A stretch of 64,000 nucleotides of DNA from Legionella lansingensis (GCF_900187355.1 NZ_LT906451.1:2768001-2832000), one strand, 5' to 3'; shown: positions 27,807 through 37,643, counted from the first letter of the stretch. Notes: a model not told the origin generated them from the sequence alone. Numbers and translations: made by a program.

Positions 27807-30117
27807 AACCCTATCTCAAATACAAAAAAGCATTGAAGCGATGGCTGATGAACTGTGCTTAGCTGTAAAGGGTGATTTCGATTTTACCATCAAGGTCGAT
27901 ACTCAAAATGAAAGCATGCAAAAGCTAACCATGCTGGTTAACTTTGTTCTTGATACAGCCCGCCGCTCTTTGCTAGAAGTACGCCAGAAAAATGCTCGTT
28001 TATTAGAACTTGATCAACTCAAGTCTGATTTTATATCCACGATCAGTCATGAGCTACGCACGCCTTTAACTCTTATACTGGGTCCACTAAAAACCATTTT
28101 AGCCAATAATGCTGATGAACTTCCTCAGCACGTCGAAGAAAATTTAGAACGCATGCAAAGAAATGCCGCGAGGCTTTACATACTGGTTAACAATATTCTT
28201 GATTTTTCTAAACTTGAAGCAGGCAAATTTACACGCCACGAAGAACCCTTGGATTTAAATGCTCTTGTTTCCCAATTAGTCAACGATACTCAAGATTTGG
28301 CGTGTGAACATAAAATCAAGCTGCAATTCAAACCTGCTAAGAAATTAAAAAATATCCTCCTTGATGGGGAAAAGCTGGAGAAAATTATCTTTAACTTACT
28401 ATCAAACGCTCTAAAATTTACCCCCGCCGAAGGGACGGTGACAGTGGAATTAACCGAGTTGCCTAATACAATTTCATTACGAGTCTCAGACACAGGTCCT
28501 GGTATTCCCGAAGAGCAACTCCCTCTCATCTTTCAACGCTTTCATCAAGTTGACTCGTCTACTACAAGGGCTTATGAGGGCACAGGCATCGGATTGACCG
28601 TGGTCAAACAATTCCTGGATTTAATGCAAGGAGAGATTTCTGTAAAAAGTGAGCTCAATAAAGGTACCTCATTTACTGTCAGCTTGCCTAAACGTTTTGC
28701 TTCGACGCCATTTGCAAAGAACAAGACGCCTAACACGCCAAGTTCGAGCCGAGAATACTTCAAGAAAGGATTGAGTCTTAATCATAGAAAAAAAATACCT
28801 CCAAAACAGCCGACCCAAGAAGTCTGTTTACCCAGGCTTGTTGTTGTTGATGACAATATTGACATGCAAGCCTATATCATTTCTCTACTTAAAGACAAAT
28901 TTGAAGTTATTACAGCCGAGAATGGAAAACTTGCTCTAGCGGCCATTGAACAATATAAGCCTCATGTCATCATATCTGACATTATGATGCCACTCATAGA
29001 TGGTTATGAGTTAACTAAAATCCTTAAAAACCGGGCTGAAACAGCTCATGTTCCGATTATTTTAATCACTGCTAAAGCAGGAGATGATGCTGTTGTGAGC
29101 AGTTTGGAGGTGGGGGCTGATGATTACTTGGCCAAGCCTTTTACACCTGAGGAACTCATCGCGCGTACTACCGCAGCCTACAAACACTACCAAGATTACT
29201 TACAAACCTGTGAGTTAAATTCCCAGTTGCTGAGCATCGCAAGACGTGCGGGGATGGCCGATCTAGCCACATCCATTCTTCATAATATTGGTAATGTACT
29301 CAACAGCGTTAATGTTTCTCTTGATATGATTAAAGAAAATACAAACCAACCCTACATCCATGATCTAACCACCGTCTCCACGATACTCAAAGATCATCAA
29401 GCGAACTTAGCTCACTTCCTAACTGAAGATATAAAAGGAAAAATGGTACCTGACTACCTTATGGCATTAATAAGAAAAATTAATCATCACTATGAGAACA
29501 TCACCAAGGAAGTACGTTGCTTGCGAGAGCAAATTAACCATATTGCAGATGTGGTCGCTATGCAGGAAACGATGAGTGGCATATCAGGTGTCGTAGAAAA
29601 AATACTTCTCTCCGAAGCAATTGAAACCGCAATTACCATGTGCAAAGCCTCCTTAGATAAAAAAGACATCAACGTTCGATTAGAGATTAAAGATCCTGTC
29701 TTTATCACTACAGATAAAGCCAAATTACTACAAATCTTGATTAATTTGATTCAGAATGCAAATGACGCTCTATCTGGTCAACAAGCAACCTCCAAAGATA
29801 AATGGATTCGCTTCATTGTTGAAGAACAACCTCTAAACCAAGGCGTAACCATTACCGTTCAGGACAACGGCATCGGCATAAAAGAAGAACATCGAGATCA
29901 AATTTTTAGTTTTGGTTTTACTACTAAACCTTTTGGGCATGGTTTTGGGTTGCACGCTAGTGCCCTTGCAGCAAAAGAGTTAGGCGGAAGTTTGCAAATG
30001 AAGAGCCAAGGTAGAGGTTATGGTGCAGAATTTATTTTGACGTTGCCTTTGAAGCAAGCTAAGCGGAGATATGTTAATGAGAGCAGCTACGAAAAACGTG
30101 AAAATCCTCATTATTGA
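27796..30117 (+). CDS. Hybrid histidine kinase with two kinase modules around a receiver
   Basis: 773 aa, cytosolic. The order is: short N-terminal region, HisKA with H85 (SHELRTP), HATPase (NLLSNALKFT, DTGPGIPEEQ, GTGIGLTVVKQF), receiver (VVVDDN, phosphoacceptor D395 in SDIMMP, Lys in AKPF), then a second histidine-containing helix with H496 (SILHNIGNVLNS) and a second HATPase (LINLIQNANDAL, DNGIGIKEEH, TTKPFGHGFGLH). No transmembrane segment, so input should come from a partner, most likely the overlapping H-NOX. The next gene starts inside its 3' end. Confidence 0.92.
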   Translation: MPYKTLSQIQKSIEAMADELCLAVKGDFDFTIKVDTQNESMQKLTMLVNFVLDTARRSLLEVRQKNARLLELDQLKSDFISTISHELRTPLTLILGPLKTILANNADELPQHVEENLERMQRNAARLYILVNNILDFSKLEAGKFTRHEEPLDLNALVSQLVNDTQDLACEHKIKLQFKPAKKLKNILLDGEKLEKIIFNLLSNALKFTPAEGTVTVELTELPNTISLRVSDTGPGIPEEQLPLIFQRFHQVDSSTTRAYEGTGIGLTVVKQFLDLMQGEISVKSELNKGTSFTVSLPKRFASTPFAKNKTPNTPSSSREYFKKGLSLNHRKKIPPKQPTQEVCLPRLVVVDDNIDMQAYIISLLKDKFEVITAENGKLALAAIEQYKPHVIISDIMMPLIDGYELTKILKNRAETAHVPIILITAKAGDDAVVSSLEVGADDYLAKPFTPEELIARTTAAYKHYQDYLQTCELNSQLLSIARRAGMADLATSILHNIGNVLNSVNVSLDMIKENTNQPYIHDLTTVSTILKDHQANLAHFLTEDIKGKMVPDYLMALIRKINHHYENITKEVRCLREQINHIADVVAMQETMSGISGVVEKILLSEAIETAITMCKASLDKKDINVRLEIKDPVFITTDKAKLLQILINLIQNANDALSGQQATSKDKWIRFIVEEQPLNQGVTITVQDNGIGIKEEHRDQIFSFGFTTKPFGHGFGLHASALAAKELGGSLQMKSQGRGYGAEFILTLPLKQAKRRYVNESSYEKRENPHY

Positions 30118-32305
30118 TGATAATCCTGCAATTCATTCGGATTTTATTAAAATATTGACGACCAAAAACTCGTCAGATGATCTAGAATTGGCCAATTTTG
30201 AACAGAAAGTGCTAGGAAAAAAAAACCAAGAACCTACTCTACCAGCTTTTAGGCTTGTTACAGCAACACAAGGGCAAGAAGGGGTAGAGAAAATCTCACA
30301 AGCCGTACAAGAAAACGATCCTTACGCTCTAGCTTTCGTGGATATCAGAATGCCGCCTGGTTGGGATGGTATTGAGACAGCCAAAAAAATTTGGGAAATC
30401 GACCCTAATATTCAAATCGTCATTTGCACCGCTTACTCTGATTACAGTTGGGAAGAAACCATTCAACATTTAGGGCAAAGAGAAAATTTGCTAATACTCA
30501 AGAAACCTTTCGATAGCATTGCTGTAAGGCAACTATCCTGTGCTCTGACCAAAAAATGGCAGTTGTTGCAACAAAATCGAGAATATACCCAGCTGCTAGA
30601 GCAACAAGTTAAAGAGCGAACGCAATCTTTACAAGAATCACTTTCAGTGACCCGTGGAACACTTGAATCCTCAGCAGATGGCATTTTAGTTATGAACAAT
30701 AATGAGGAAATCATTGATTTTAATGCAAATCTTGTGAATATGTTTAAGGTTCCAAATAGGCTTATGAATACACAAAAAGCCGGACTTGTTCTTGAATATA
30801 TTGCGGAAAGGTTAGAAAAATCAGAACATTTTTTAAAATTAACTGAAAAAATGACTCATCTAAAAAATACGACAAAAACGACGACACTAAAGTGCAAGGA
30901 CTCACGTATTCTTGATATTTACACACAACCTTACAAGCTTAACAAAAAAATTTGTGGCCGTATCTGGTGTTTCCGTGACATCACCAAGCGAGCATTATTA
31001 GAGGAGCAGCTGCAATATCAAGCAACCCATGATTCACTTACAGAATTACCCAATCGTGTTCTGTTAACCGACCGGTTAGCTCAATTAATCTCCCATGCAA
31101 AACGTAATAAGAGTAATTTTTGTGTTTTATTTTTAGATATCGATCGATTTAAATTAATTAACGACAGTTTTAGCCATACGGCTGGCGATAAACTATTAAA
31201 AGATGTTGTAGAACGCATTCGTCACGTTATGCGTGAAGAAGATACCTTAGCAAGGCTCGGGGGTGATGAATTTGTGGCCGTATTAAAGTCATTAAAAGAT
31301 GAAACCCACGCAGGGAAAATAGCAAAAAAATTGCTGGCAGTGTTTACAGAGCCATTCAATGTTAGCTCTCATCAGATACTCATTACCGCCAGTGCGGGCA
31401 TTGCCACGTTTCCTCATGATGGACAAACAATTAATGAGTTATTACGTAATGCTGATATTGCAATGTATCGTGCCAAAGAACAAGGAGGAAACCAATTTCA
31501 ATTTTATACTTATAGTCTTGGTAAAAAGAGTGCTGCGCGCATGGAGTTGGAATCCGAATTGTATAAAGCCTTTGAGAATCAAGAATTTTTCTTGTGCTAC
31601 CAACCTCAACTGGATGTCGCCACACAAAGGCTAATTTCAGTTGAAGCCCTAATTCGATGGCGTCACCCCACAAAAGGAATTATCCTTCCGATAAATTTTA
31701 TGCCATTGGTGGAAGAAACAGGCCTCATCATCCCCATTGGTGAATGGGTACTAAGAGAGGCTTGCTCACAGAATAAGAAGTGGCAGGAACTCGGTCTACC
31801 TAAAATTCGTGTTGCAGTTAACATTGCATCAAAACAATTGAAGCAGCCTAATTTTACTAAATTTGTTCGCAATATATTGAAAGAAACCCATCTAGATCCT
31901 GAGTATCTTGAATTAGAGGTTACCGAAAAAGTTATTCTGCATAATACAGAAGCTGCTGCAATTTTTTGCGATTTGAAACAAATGGGAATTCATCTTGCCC
32001 TGGATGATTTTGGTTCTGGTTATACTATCTTGAATCATCTTAAATCCTTCCCCATTGATAGGGTTAAAATTGATCAATCTTATATTGATCATATTCGTCT
32101 AAATCAAGCCGATGAGATCCTCGTCCAGGCTATTATTGCTTTAGCTAAAAATCTCAATTTAGAAGTCGTAGCAGAGGGTGTGGTATCGAAAGAACAGATT
32201 GATTTTTTAGAAAATCATCAGTGCACTGAAGCTCAAGGGTTTTATTTTTGCAAACCCCTCATCTCTAAAGAGTTTGAGAATTTTTTAAAAAAGACAAAAT
32301 ACTAG
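30077..32305 (+). CDS. Response regulator with REC, PAS, GGDEF and EAL domains
   Basis: 742 aa from the ATG at 30077. That start has GGAG at an 8-base spacing; the ATG two codons earlier is too close to it. Domains: receiver with D89 (FVDIRMPPGWDG) and a 30-residue insertion after the first helix, coiled coil, PAS (about 195-300), GGDEF (395-399, intact, with I-site RxxD as REED five residues before) and EAL (523-525, with LEVTEK, DDFGSGY, KIDQSYI). Both c-di-GMP synthase and phosphodiesterase signatures are intact. Overlaps the kinase gene and is its probable target. Confidence 0.93.
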   Translation: MRAATKNVKILIIDDNPAIHSDFIKILTTKNSSDDLELANFEQKVLGKKNQEPTLPAFRLVTATQGQEGVEKISQAVQENDPYALAFVDIRMPPGWDGIETAKKIWEIDPNIQIVICTAYSDYSWEETIQHLGQRENLLILKKPFDSIAVRQLSCALTKKWQLLQQNREYTQLLEQQVKERTQSLQESLSVTRGTLESSADGILVMNNNEEIIDFNANLVNMFKVPNRLMNTQKAGLVLEYIAERLEKSEHFLKLTEKMTHLKNTTKTTTLKCKDSRILDIYTQPYKLNKKICGRIWCFRDITKRALLEEQLQYQATHDSLTELPNRVLLTDRLAQLISHAKRNKSNFCVLFLDIDRFKLINDSFSHTAGDKLLKDVVERIRHVMREEDTLARLGGDEFVAVLKSLKDETHAGKIAKKLLAVFTEPFNVSSHQILITASAGIATFPHDGQTINELLRNADIAMYRAKEQGGNQFQFYTYSLGKKSAARMELESELYKAFENQEFFLCYQPQLDVATQRLISVEALIRWRHPTKGIILPINFMPLVEETGLIIPIGEWVLREACSQNKKWQELGLPKIRVAVNIASKQLKQPNFTKFVRNILKETHLDPEYLELEVTEKVILHNTEAAAIFCDLKQMGIHLALDDFGSGYTILNHLKSFPIDRVKIDQSYIDHIRLNQADEILVQAIIALAKNLNLEVVAEGVVSKEQIDFLENHQCTEAQGFYFCKPLISKEFENFLKKTKY

Positions 32306-32565
32306 GCCATTTCACGTTCGAGCTCATGATAGACTTTATCATAATCAATTGATGAAAAATCATGCTCATTAGGATAGAGAATGTAGGCTGCCGTATTATC
32401 CTTCTCATAAATAAGATAATCATACTTATGATTAGAATTGATTTGGATAATAATGCCTAATTTGTCAGCCTTTTCATTGGATTTAAACCATCCTACTTCT
32501 TTTGCATTGGATATATCCGGTATCAAAGCAAATGCTAAAAACTCCTTGCGACTAATTTTTATCAT
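32302..32565 (-). CDS. Hypothetical protein, 87 aa
   Basis: Not recognised. Small, soluble, acidic C-terminus (DFSSIDYDKVYHELEREMA). Convergent with the REC-GGDEF-EAL gene, overlapping its stop by 4 bp. Start is ATG with a weak ribosome site (GGGGATGAAAA). Confidence 0.55.
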   Translation of the reverse strand: MIKISRKEFLAFALIPDISNAKEVGWFKSNEKADKLGIIIQINSNHKYDYLIYEKDNTAAYILYPNEHDFSSIDYDKVYHELEREMA

Positions 32566-32811
32566 TTTTCATCCCCGAAAATAGAAATCATGGTTCTCTC
32601 TTTACGCATCCAATCGCTTATTCCTTTTATTTTTCGGACAAGTTTACAAAGAATAGGAAATAGTGGGCTTTTTTTCAAATCGGAGAAATGATTAAGGGCC
32701 TGTTGACATTCCTGCCCAGCGATTCTGCCAATATGAGCTATAGTAATTAAAAAAGGACTTTTGTTTATTTATGATCCAAGGACAAATTTATAATTTAAAC
32801 AGGACGGTCAC

Positions 32812-33060
32812 ATGACTCAATATGTCTATAAAGGCTTTAAAGTTACTTATAACGTTATATCCTCGAGTGAGGATCCTAAATTATATAAAGCGGATGGTTA
32901 CGTAGTACGATCTACAGCAAGAGGAGGCAGTCCACCACAAAAATTTCATACGGAATATCCGACAAAAAAAGGGGCACAAAACGAAATCAAAAAACTACTT
33001 GAAGATTACATTGATTTCGAGTGGGAAGAATTTTATGAAATGCACCAAGAAACGGAATAA
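32812..33060 (+). CDS. Hypothetical protein, 82 aa
   Basis: Not recognised. Short basic/acidic protein with an aromatic N-terminus (YVYKGFKVTYNV) and a helical acidic C-terminus (EDYIDFEWEEFYEMHQ). CAGGAC lies 7 bases before the ATG, which supports translation. Isolated between accessory genes. Confidence 0.6.
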   Translation: MTQYVYKGFKVTYNVISSSEDPKLYKADGYVVRSTARGGSPPQKFHTEYPTKKGAQNEIKKLLEDYIDFEWEEFYEMHQETE

Positions 33061-33103
33061 TCCCAGGGCCAGAGCACAGCGATTATTCTCTGTCATGCCT
33101 CTA

Positions 33104-33949
33104 TTATCCAAGCGGACGCAATTGGAGATTCCATCCTCTATCAACCAACAATAGATGGTTGGCAGGCACATCTTCCCAATCGGTGCTGGGATTAGTCAGT
33201 TTTTCAGAAGCGATTAAAACACATTCATGCACACCCTCTGGCGTAGCGGTCTCATGACAAGGGGTCATGAAACAGCTCCCCCTATAGTAATGCAGAGATT
33301 CAGGCTTAGCCTTTTTATGATTTGTGTAGCGGCTAGCAACCAATCGCTCACCATCCGTTAAGCAAACATTAAAGAAAGAGGCATCATGCGCACCAAAATA
33401 TTTCACTAATTCTAGAATTTGCGCAAAAGTCTCTTCTAGGATATCAGCAACAACCGTTAATTGGCTTAAATCTTTACCTTTAGCTAATTGTAAAAACAAG
33501 GCGAACAAATGCTCAGAATCCGTTTCCCCCTTAATCCAATAGTAAATATCATCATCTAGTAAATGCCTTAAATGACGTTTGACGAGAACAAAATCGGCTA
33601 TATCACCATTATGCATTAACATCCAAGAACCATGGATGAAAGGATGGCAGTTATAACTGGTGACACCCCCAGCGCCTGCAGCTCTTACATGCGCAAAAAA
33701 ACAAGGAGACTTGATTTTAGCCGTTAGATGCAACAAATTTCTGTCATTCCACGCCGGTGAAATAGAAGTGAAGAGTGCTGGCTCAGGACTAATGGATGGC
33801 GTGTACCACCCTAAACCAAAACCATCACCATTCGTTGGCATGGAAGATTCACGTGCATGCAAGCTTTGCATAACAATTGAATTTGCTGGTTTCACCAAAA
33901 CATCAGCCAATATGGCCTCATGACCAAGATAAGCAACAAAGCGACACAT
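33104..33949 (-). CDS. Class II glutamine amidotransferase (EgtC/YafJ-like)
   Basis: 281 aa Ntn-hydrolase. The catalytic Cys2 follows the initiator Met (MCRFVAYLG). Other family features are NGDGFGLGWY, FFAHVRAA, NCHPF and LMHNGDIADF, then GETDSEHLFALF. The enzyme would hydrolyse a gamma-glutamyl amide. In EgtC this is a step in ergothioneine synthesis, but no egtB or egtD lies in the window, so YafJ-like unknown function is equally possible. The gap to the divergent Stealth gene holds a large palindrome. Confidence 0.88.
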   Translation of the reverse strand: MCRFVAYLGHEAILADVLVKPANSIVMQSLHARESSMPTNGDGFGLGWYTPSISPEPALFTSISPAWNDRNLLHLTAKIKSPCFFAHVRAAGAGGVTSYNCHPFIHGSWMLMHNGDIADFVLVKRHLRHLLDDDIYYWIKGETDSEHLFALFLQLAKGKDLSQLTVVADILEETFAQILELVKYFGAHDASFFNVCLTDGERLVASRYTNHKKAKPESLHYYRGSCFMTPCHETATPEGVHECVLIASEKLTNPSTDWEDVPANHLLLVDRGWNLQLRPLG

Positions 33950-34070
33950 AGAAGAAGCTCCTGTTATTTTTTTAAACTATAGCAGGAAAATCTTCCTCGT
34001 ATTAAGCTACTACAGAGGCTGGCAAGTATCATATACTACTGGCTAGATGATGTTTTTCGAGATCGAGACC

Positions 34071-34183
34071 AGGCTCAGAGGGGAAGAAGACTTTTTTAAA
34101 AGCGGCCAAACCATCCATGCGCCTCGATGGTGGGCATCCATGCCCACCAACGTTTTAAAAAAGTCTTCTTCCCCTCTGAGCCT
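34071..34183. repeat. 113-bp perfect-armed palindrome in a divergent promoter region
   Basis: Outer arms of 31 bp (34071-34101 and 34153-34183) are exact inverted copies (AGGCTCAGAGGGGAAGAAGA and so on, ending in TTTTTTAAAA). Inside, TGGTGGGCAT-CC-ATGCCCACCA (34128-34149) makes a second perfect hairpin. It sits between the divergent amidotransferase and Stealth genes. It does not resemble the CCGCGG family. Confidence 0.85.
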
Positions 34184-34259
34184 CAAGTTCAGGTAGTTAA
34201 CGACTAAAAACTCTGGCAATATCCTCTTTTTTTTGAGAGCAAGAGGAAAGGTCATTAAT

Positions 34260-35246
34260 ATGCATGAGCCGGTGGATGCTGTTATTACATGGGTTGATGG
34301 CTATGATCCTGTTCATCGACATAAACTTGAAAGTTACTTAGGGGGAATAGATAACACAAACATCGCCTCCACCCGTTTTAATCAACATGGAGAAATACAT
34401 TACTGCGTGCGCTCTCTGCTTTATTTTGCGCCATGGATTAGAACAATATACATTGTTACTGATAACCAAATTCCTCTCATAGTCAATGACTTAGGGGGGT
34501 CTCCCTATGCTGAAAAAATCCAAGTGATTGATCATAAGACAATATTTTTGCACTTTGAAGAGGCTTTGCCCACATTTAACAGTTTAACTATTGAGTCACT
34601 TATCTGGCGAATTCCAAATCTTTCCGATCATTTTATTTATTTAAATGATGATTGTTTTCTTGTCTCACCTGTTAGAAAAGAAGACTTTATTCATAATAAT
34701 AAAATCGTTCTACGAGGGGAATGGAAGATTCATACTGAAAGAAAATGGCGAAACAGATTAAAGAATTTATTTTCTCAACATGGGCACAGCCCCATAGTGA
34801 ATGAACACCGGCATATACAGGAAAAAAGTGCTAAATTAGTTGGTTATAATAAACGTTTCTTTCATTTACCCCATTGTCCATTCTTCCTTAGGAAAAAAAC
34901 GTTAGAAAATTTCTTCGCTAAGTATCCTAACTTACTGTCAAAGAATGTAACTTACCGACTACGGGATCTAGAGCAATTTTGGACCATATCTCTAGCAATG
35001 CATTTAGAAATCCACAGCAACAACGTTCTTCTTGACAATAATCTGCAGGCTATTACAGTAAATCCTGCTTGTCATTCTTTGAATAAAATTCAAAGCAGGC
35101 TCTCGCAAGTGACTAAAAAGAGAAATATTGCATTTGTATGCATGCAAAGCATCGATGTTGGTTCTGAATCAACCCAACACTGGATGCTGAATTGGTTGAG
35201 TAAGCACATACCCTCCATTAACGATTTATCTCTTAAGCACAAATAG
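34260..35246 (+). CDS. Stealth-family sugar phosphotransferase
   Basis: 328 aa from the ATG at 34260, preceded by AGGAAAGG at 8 bases; a TTG 27 bases upstream is less likely. Stealth conserved region 1 is VDAVITWVDGYDP (residues 5-17). Region 2 runs through HYCVRSLLYFAPWIRTIYIV, VTDNQIP, VIDHKTIF, LPTFNS and YLNDDCFL. Later regions (LPHCPFFLRK, and a YxLRDLEQFW stretch) are also present. Family members transfer sugar-1-phosphate when building capsule or similar polymers. No polysaccharide cluster is adjacent. Confidence 0.88.
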   Translation: MHEPVDAVITWVDGYDPVHRHKLESYLGGIDNTNIASTRFNQHGEIHYCVRSLLYFAPWIRTIYIVTDNQIPLIVNDLGGSPYAEKIQVIDHKTIFLHFEEALPTFNSLTIESLIWRIPNLSDHFIYLNDDCFLVSPVRKEDFIHNNKIVLRGEWKIHTERKWRNRLKNLFSQHGHSPIVNEHRHIQEKSAKLVGYNKRFFHLPHCPFFLRKKTLENFFAKYPNLLSKNVTYRLRDLEQFWTISLAMHLEIHSNNVLLDNNLQAITVNPACHSLNKIQSRLSQVTKKRNIAFVCMQSIDVGSESTQHWMLNWLSKHIPSINDLSLKHK

Positions 35247-35300
35247 CAATGACTGGAGGAAAAGTCAGATTTGGATGTCGATTGTGATCAAGAATCAATA

Positions 35301-36590
35301 TTAAAGATTCGTGTGTATATCTGTGGTTATCGCCTTGGTAACGGCAGCATCTTGTTTATGCCTAATCAGCCCTAATGACAGCGTTGCCAAGCAGGAAACC
35401 ATTATCAAATACAATGCTGGGCTTGTTAGCCACCCGCTGTAGTAAATCAGAGATAGCGATGTAAATGGCGTCAAACCACCGAAAATAGCAAAACCGATGT
35501 TATAGCTAACAGCAACACCTGAATAGCGAATTTTTGTTGGGAATACCTCACTCAACAAGCCGGGAATTGTGCCTGCCGACAGACCCATTAATAGTGAACT
35601 TGCAAAAAATGAAATCATATGGAGCTTTGGATAATAGACATAAATGATAAAAATAGGATAGGCAAGTACAGCAGTCGTTACTATCAAAGTGAGGACTAAT
35701 GTCTTATGGTTAATAACGTCCGTTATATAACCAAAAAAAATGCACATCACTGAACCTGCAGTAATCGCCAATGCACATTCCCAAATATAACTGTTGGCAG
35801 GTAAATGCAAGACCTCCGTGAAATAGGCTGGAGTAAATAAAAAGAGGGCCGTAATAATCACCGCACAAAGAGCCACCATCAAAGCGCTCCCTATAACCCC
35901 CCAAAATTCTTGCTTAAATACCTGGATAATTGGAAATTTCTCAGTGGAATTTTCAATAGCAAGGAATTGAGAGGACTCATGCAATCCTCTACGCAATAAA
36001 TAACTGAGTAAACCAAAAATACCACCAAGAAGAAAAGGTATTCTCCAACCAAACGATTGCATTGCACTATGCGAGAGCAGGCTTGAGATAGCAGCATTCG
36101 CGACGGAGCCTAACACAATACCGCAGGTGAGAGCACAAAAGATGATGCCACAAGCAAAGCCCTTATGCTGAGGAAACATTTCACTTACATAGGTGATTGC
36201 ACCTGGAATTTCTCCACCAACGGATAGGCCTTGAATGATGCGCAAAATAATAACCAAAATAGGGGCTGTGATGCCAATTACTGCATAGGTTGGCATAATC
36301 CCTATACCTAGAGTAGCAACGGCCATCATGAGAATTGAGATGGTAAAGGTAGCCTTACGACCCACACGATCACCAAAATGGCCAAAAATCACACCACCTA
36401 AAGGTCTGACCAAATAACCAATTGCAAACGTTGCAAAAGTAATAAATAAGCCAGAAAGTTCACTTGCTGCTGGGAAAAAAGCGTTAGAGATATAACCTGC
36501 AAAGATGGCAAAAATAATAAAATCATAGAACTCTAAAACGCCACCTAAGCTTGAGAGAATTAATAAACGACGTTGTTCCTTTTGCCACAT
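35301..36590 (-). CDS. MFS transporter, metabolite:H+ symporter (ProP-like) family
   Basis: 429 aa with 12 hydrophobic segments. MHS-family signatures are FYDFIIFAIFAGYISNAFFP, the loop GHFGDRVGRKATFTISILMM (GxxxDRxGRK) and RIIQGLSVGGEIPGA. The C-terminal half has GLLSEVFPTKIRYSGVAVSYN. Likely substrates are osmolytes, proline, or dicarboxylates/alpha-ketoglutarate; the sequence alone does not decide. Convergent with the Stealth gene. Confidence 0.88.
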   Translation of the reverse strand: MWQKEQRRLLILSSLGGVLEFYDFIIFAIFAGYISNAFFPAASELSGLFITFATFAIGYLVRPLGGVIFGHFGDRVGRKATFTISILMMAVATLGIGIMPTYAVIGITAPILVIILRIIQGLSVGGEIPGAITYVSEMFPQHKGFACGIIFCALTCGIVLGSVANAAISSLLSHSAMQSFGWRIPFLLGGIFGLLSYLLRRGLHESSQFLAIENSTEKFPIIQVFKQEFWGVIGSALMVALCAVIITALFLFTPAYFTEVLHLPANSYIWECALAITAGSVMCIFFGYITDVINHKTLVLTLIVTTAVLAYPIFIIYVYYPKLHMISFFASSLLMGLSAGTIPGLLSEVFPTKIRYSGVAVSYNIGFAIFGGLTPFTSLSLIYYSGWLTSPALYLIMVSCLATLSLGLIRHKQDAAVTKAITTDIHTNL

Positions 36591-36693
36591 AGTTTACCTT
36601 AAAAATATACCCCCTCCCGTTGCCTCATGCACCCGGAAATTGGCCATATAAAGTATATGAGGCAAGGAGTATATCTCTAAAAAAATTGCCTAG

Positions 36694-37404
36694 CTAGTCT
36701 GCTATAGTACTACTATCTCCAGCTGTTGCAGCATTTGCTCCAGCAACTTCCATTTTATCGTTTATTTTGCCAATGCCTTTAACTGATTTGACCACATTCA
36801 AGATCGCTTGTTTTTCTTCTGCAGAAGCGACTTGACCAGACAAGTATACTTGTCCATCTTTCGTCTCAACACCTAAGGACCAAGAAGGAAGATCTTTACC
36901 CATCAGATCGGCTTGGATAAGAGCACCTTTAATTTTTGCTGTTAGAAAGGTGTCATTCAAAGGACTTTGACTATCTTTTACAGTTAGTTTATCAACATTA
37001 ATATCTCCGACTCCCTGAATTGATTGTGCCAAAGTAACTACTTTTTCATAATCAGTATCAGAGTCTAATTGTCCTGAAAGATAAACAACGCCATTATTCA
37101 CAGTCACATTAATCTTATCCGCATAAGACCCTAAAGCAGATTGCACTGCCGAAAGAAGCGTAGCGTCACTTGATTGAGTGGTTTGACCTGTGGTTGTATT
37201 CATCTCGTCGGTCGAACCCGGTTGAGTTGCGCTTTGGTTTGCAGGCAATTGGGTTGTGTCTGCTGGGGCCTGATCCGCAGGAACAGTTGCCGTTGATTGG
37301 GTACTTGTTGTACTTGTATACCCATTCGTTTGGGCAAATGCACTAAAGGCGAGGCCGCTGCACACAAGAATTATTGTGGCTTTTAATCGCATGAATCTGT
37401 CCAT
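36694..37404 (-). CDS. Periplasmic BON-domain protein (OsmY-like)
   Basis: 236 aa. A signal peptide ends near SAFA-QT. A Thr/Gln/Ser-rich linker (about 26-75) precedes two BON domains (about 80-145, INVTVNNGVVYLSGQL; and 150-220, LGVETKDGQVYLSGQV). BON domains bind phospholipid and appear in osmotic-shock and outer-membrane maintenance proteins. The first ATG (37404) has GAGGA at 9 bases and is preferred to the second at 37392. Confidence 0.85.
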   Translation of the reverse strand: MDRFMRLKATIILVCSGLAFSAFAQTNGYTSTTSTQSTATVPADQAPADTTQLPANQSATQPGSTDEMNTTTGQTTQSSDATLLSAVQSALGSYADKINVTVNNGVVYLSGQLDSDTDYEKVVTLAQSIQGVGDINVDKLTVKDSQSPLNDTFLTAKIKGALIQADLMGKDLPSWSLGVETKDGQVYLSGQVASAEEKQAILNVVKSVKGIGKINDKMEVAGANAATAGDSSTIAD

Positions 37405-37507
37405 AACTTATATTCCTCACTCCATCGAGTGTAACAAACAATGAAACCCATTTGAGGCTCCATTTAGAACAGCTATTAAGGCTCATTTTCTAAATGGTCT
37501 TTTAGAC

Positions 37508-37643
37508 TGGTAAACACTAAATGTTTACCAAAACAGCAGCGTTATAGGAAGGATTAACAGGAGTCAATTTTTCTAGTGGTAAATATTTAAACCTCAAACC
37601 GAAACGGCCACTGCTGCGATAATAATAAAAGCAATATTTACCA
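37508..37643. promoter_or_regulatory. Two nested TGGTAAA inverted repeats between the BON and Ku genes
   Basis: In the 382-bp divergent gap, TGGTAAACA-ctaaa-TGTTTACCA (37508-37530) is a perfect 9-bp inverted repeat. TGGTAAATATT (37577-37587) and AATATTTACCA (37633-37643) form a perfect 11-bp repeat 45 bp apart. All four half-sites share TGGTAAA, which suggests binding sites for one dimeric regulator. The rest of the gap shows no gene. Confidence 0.5.
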
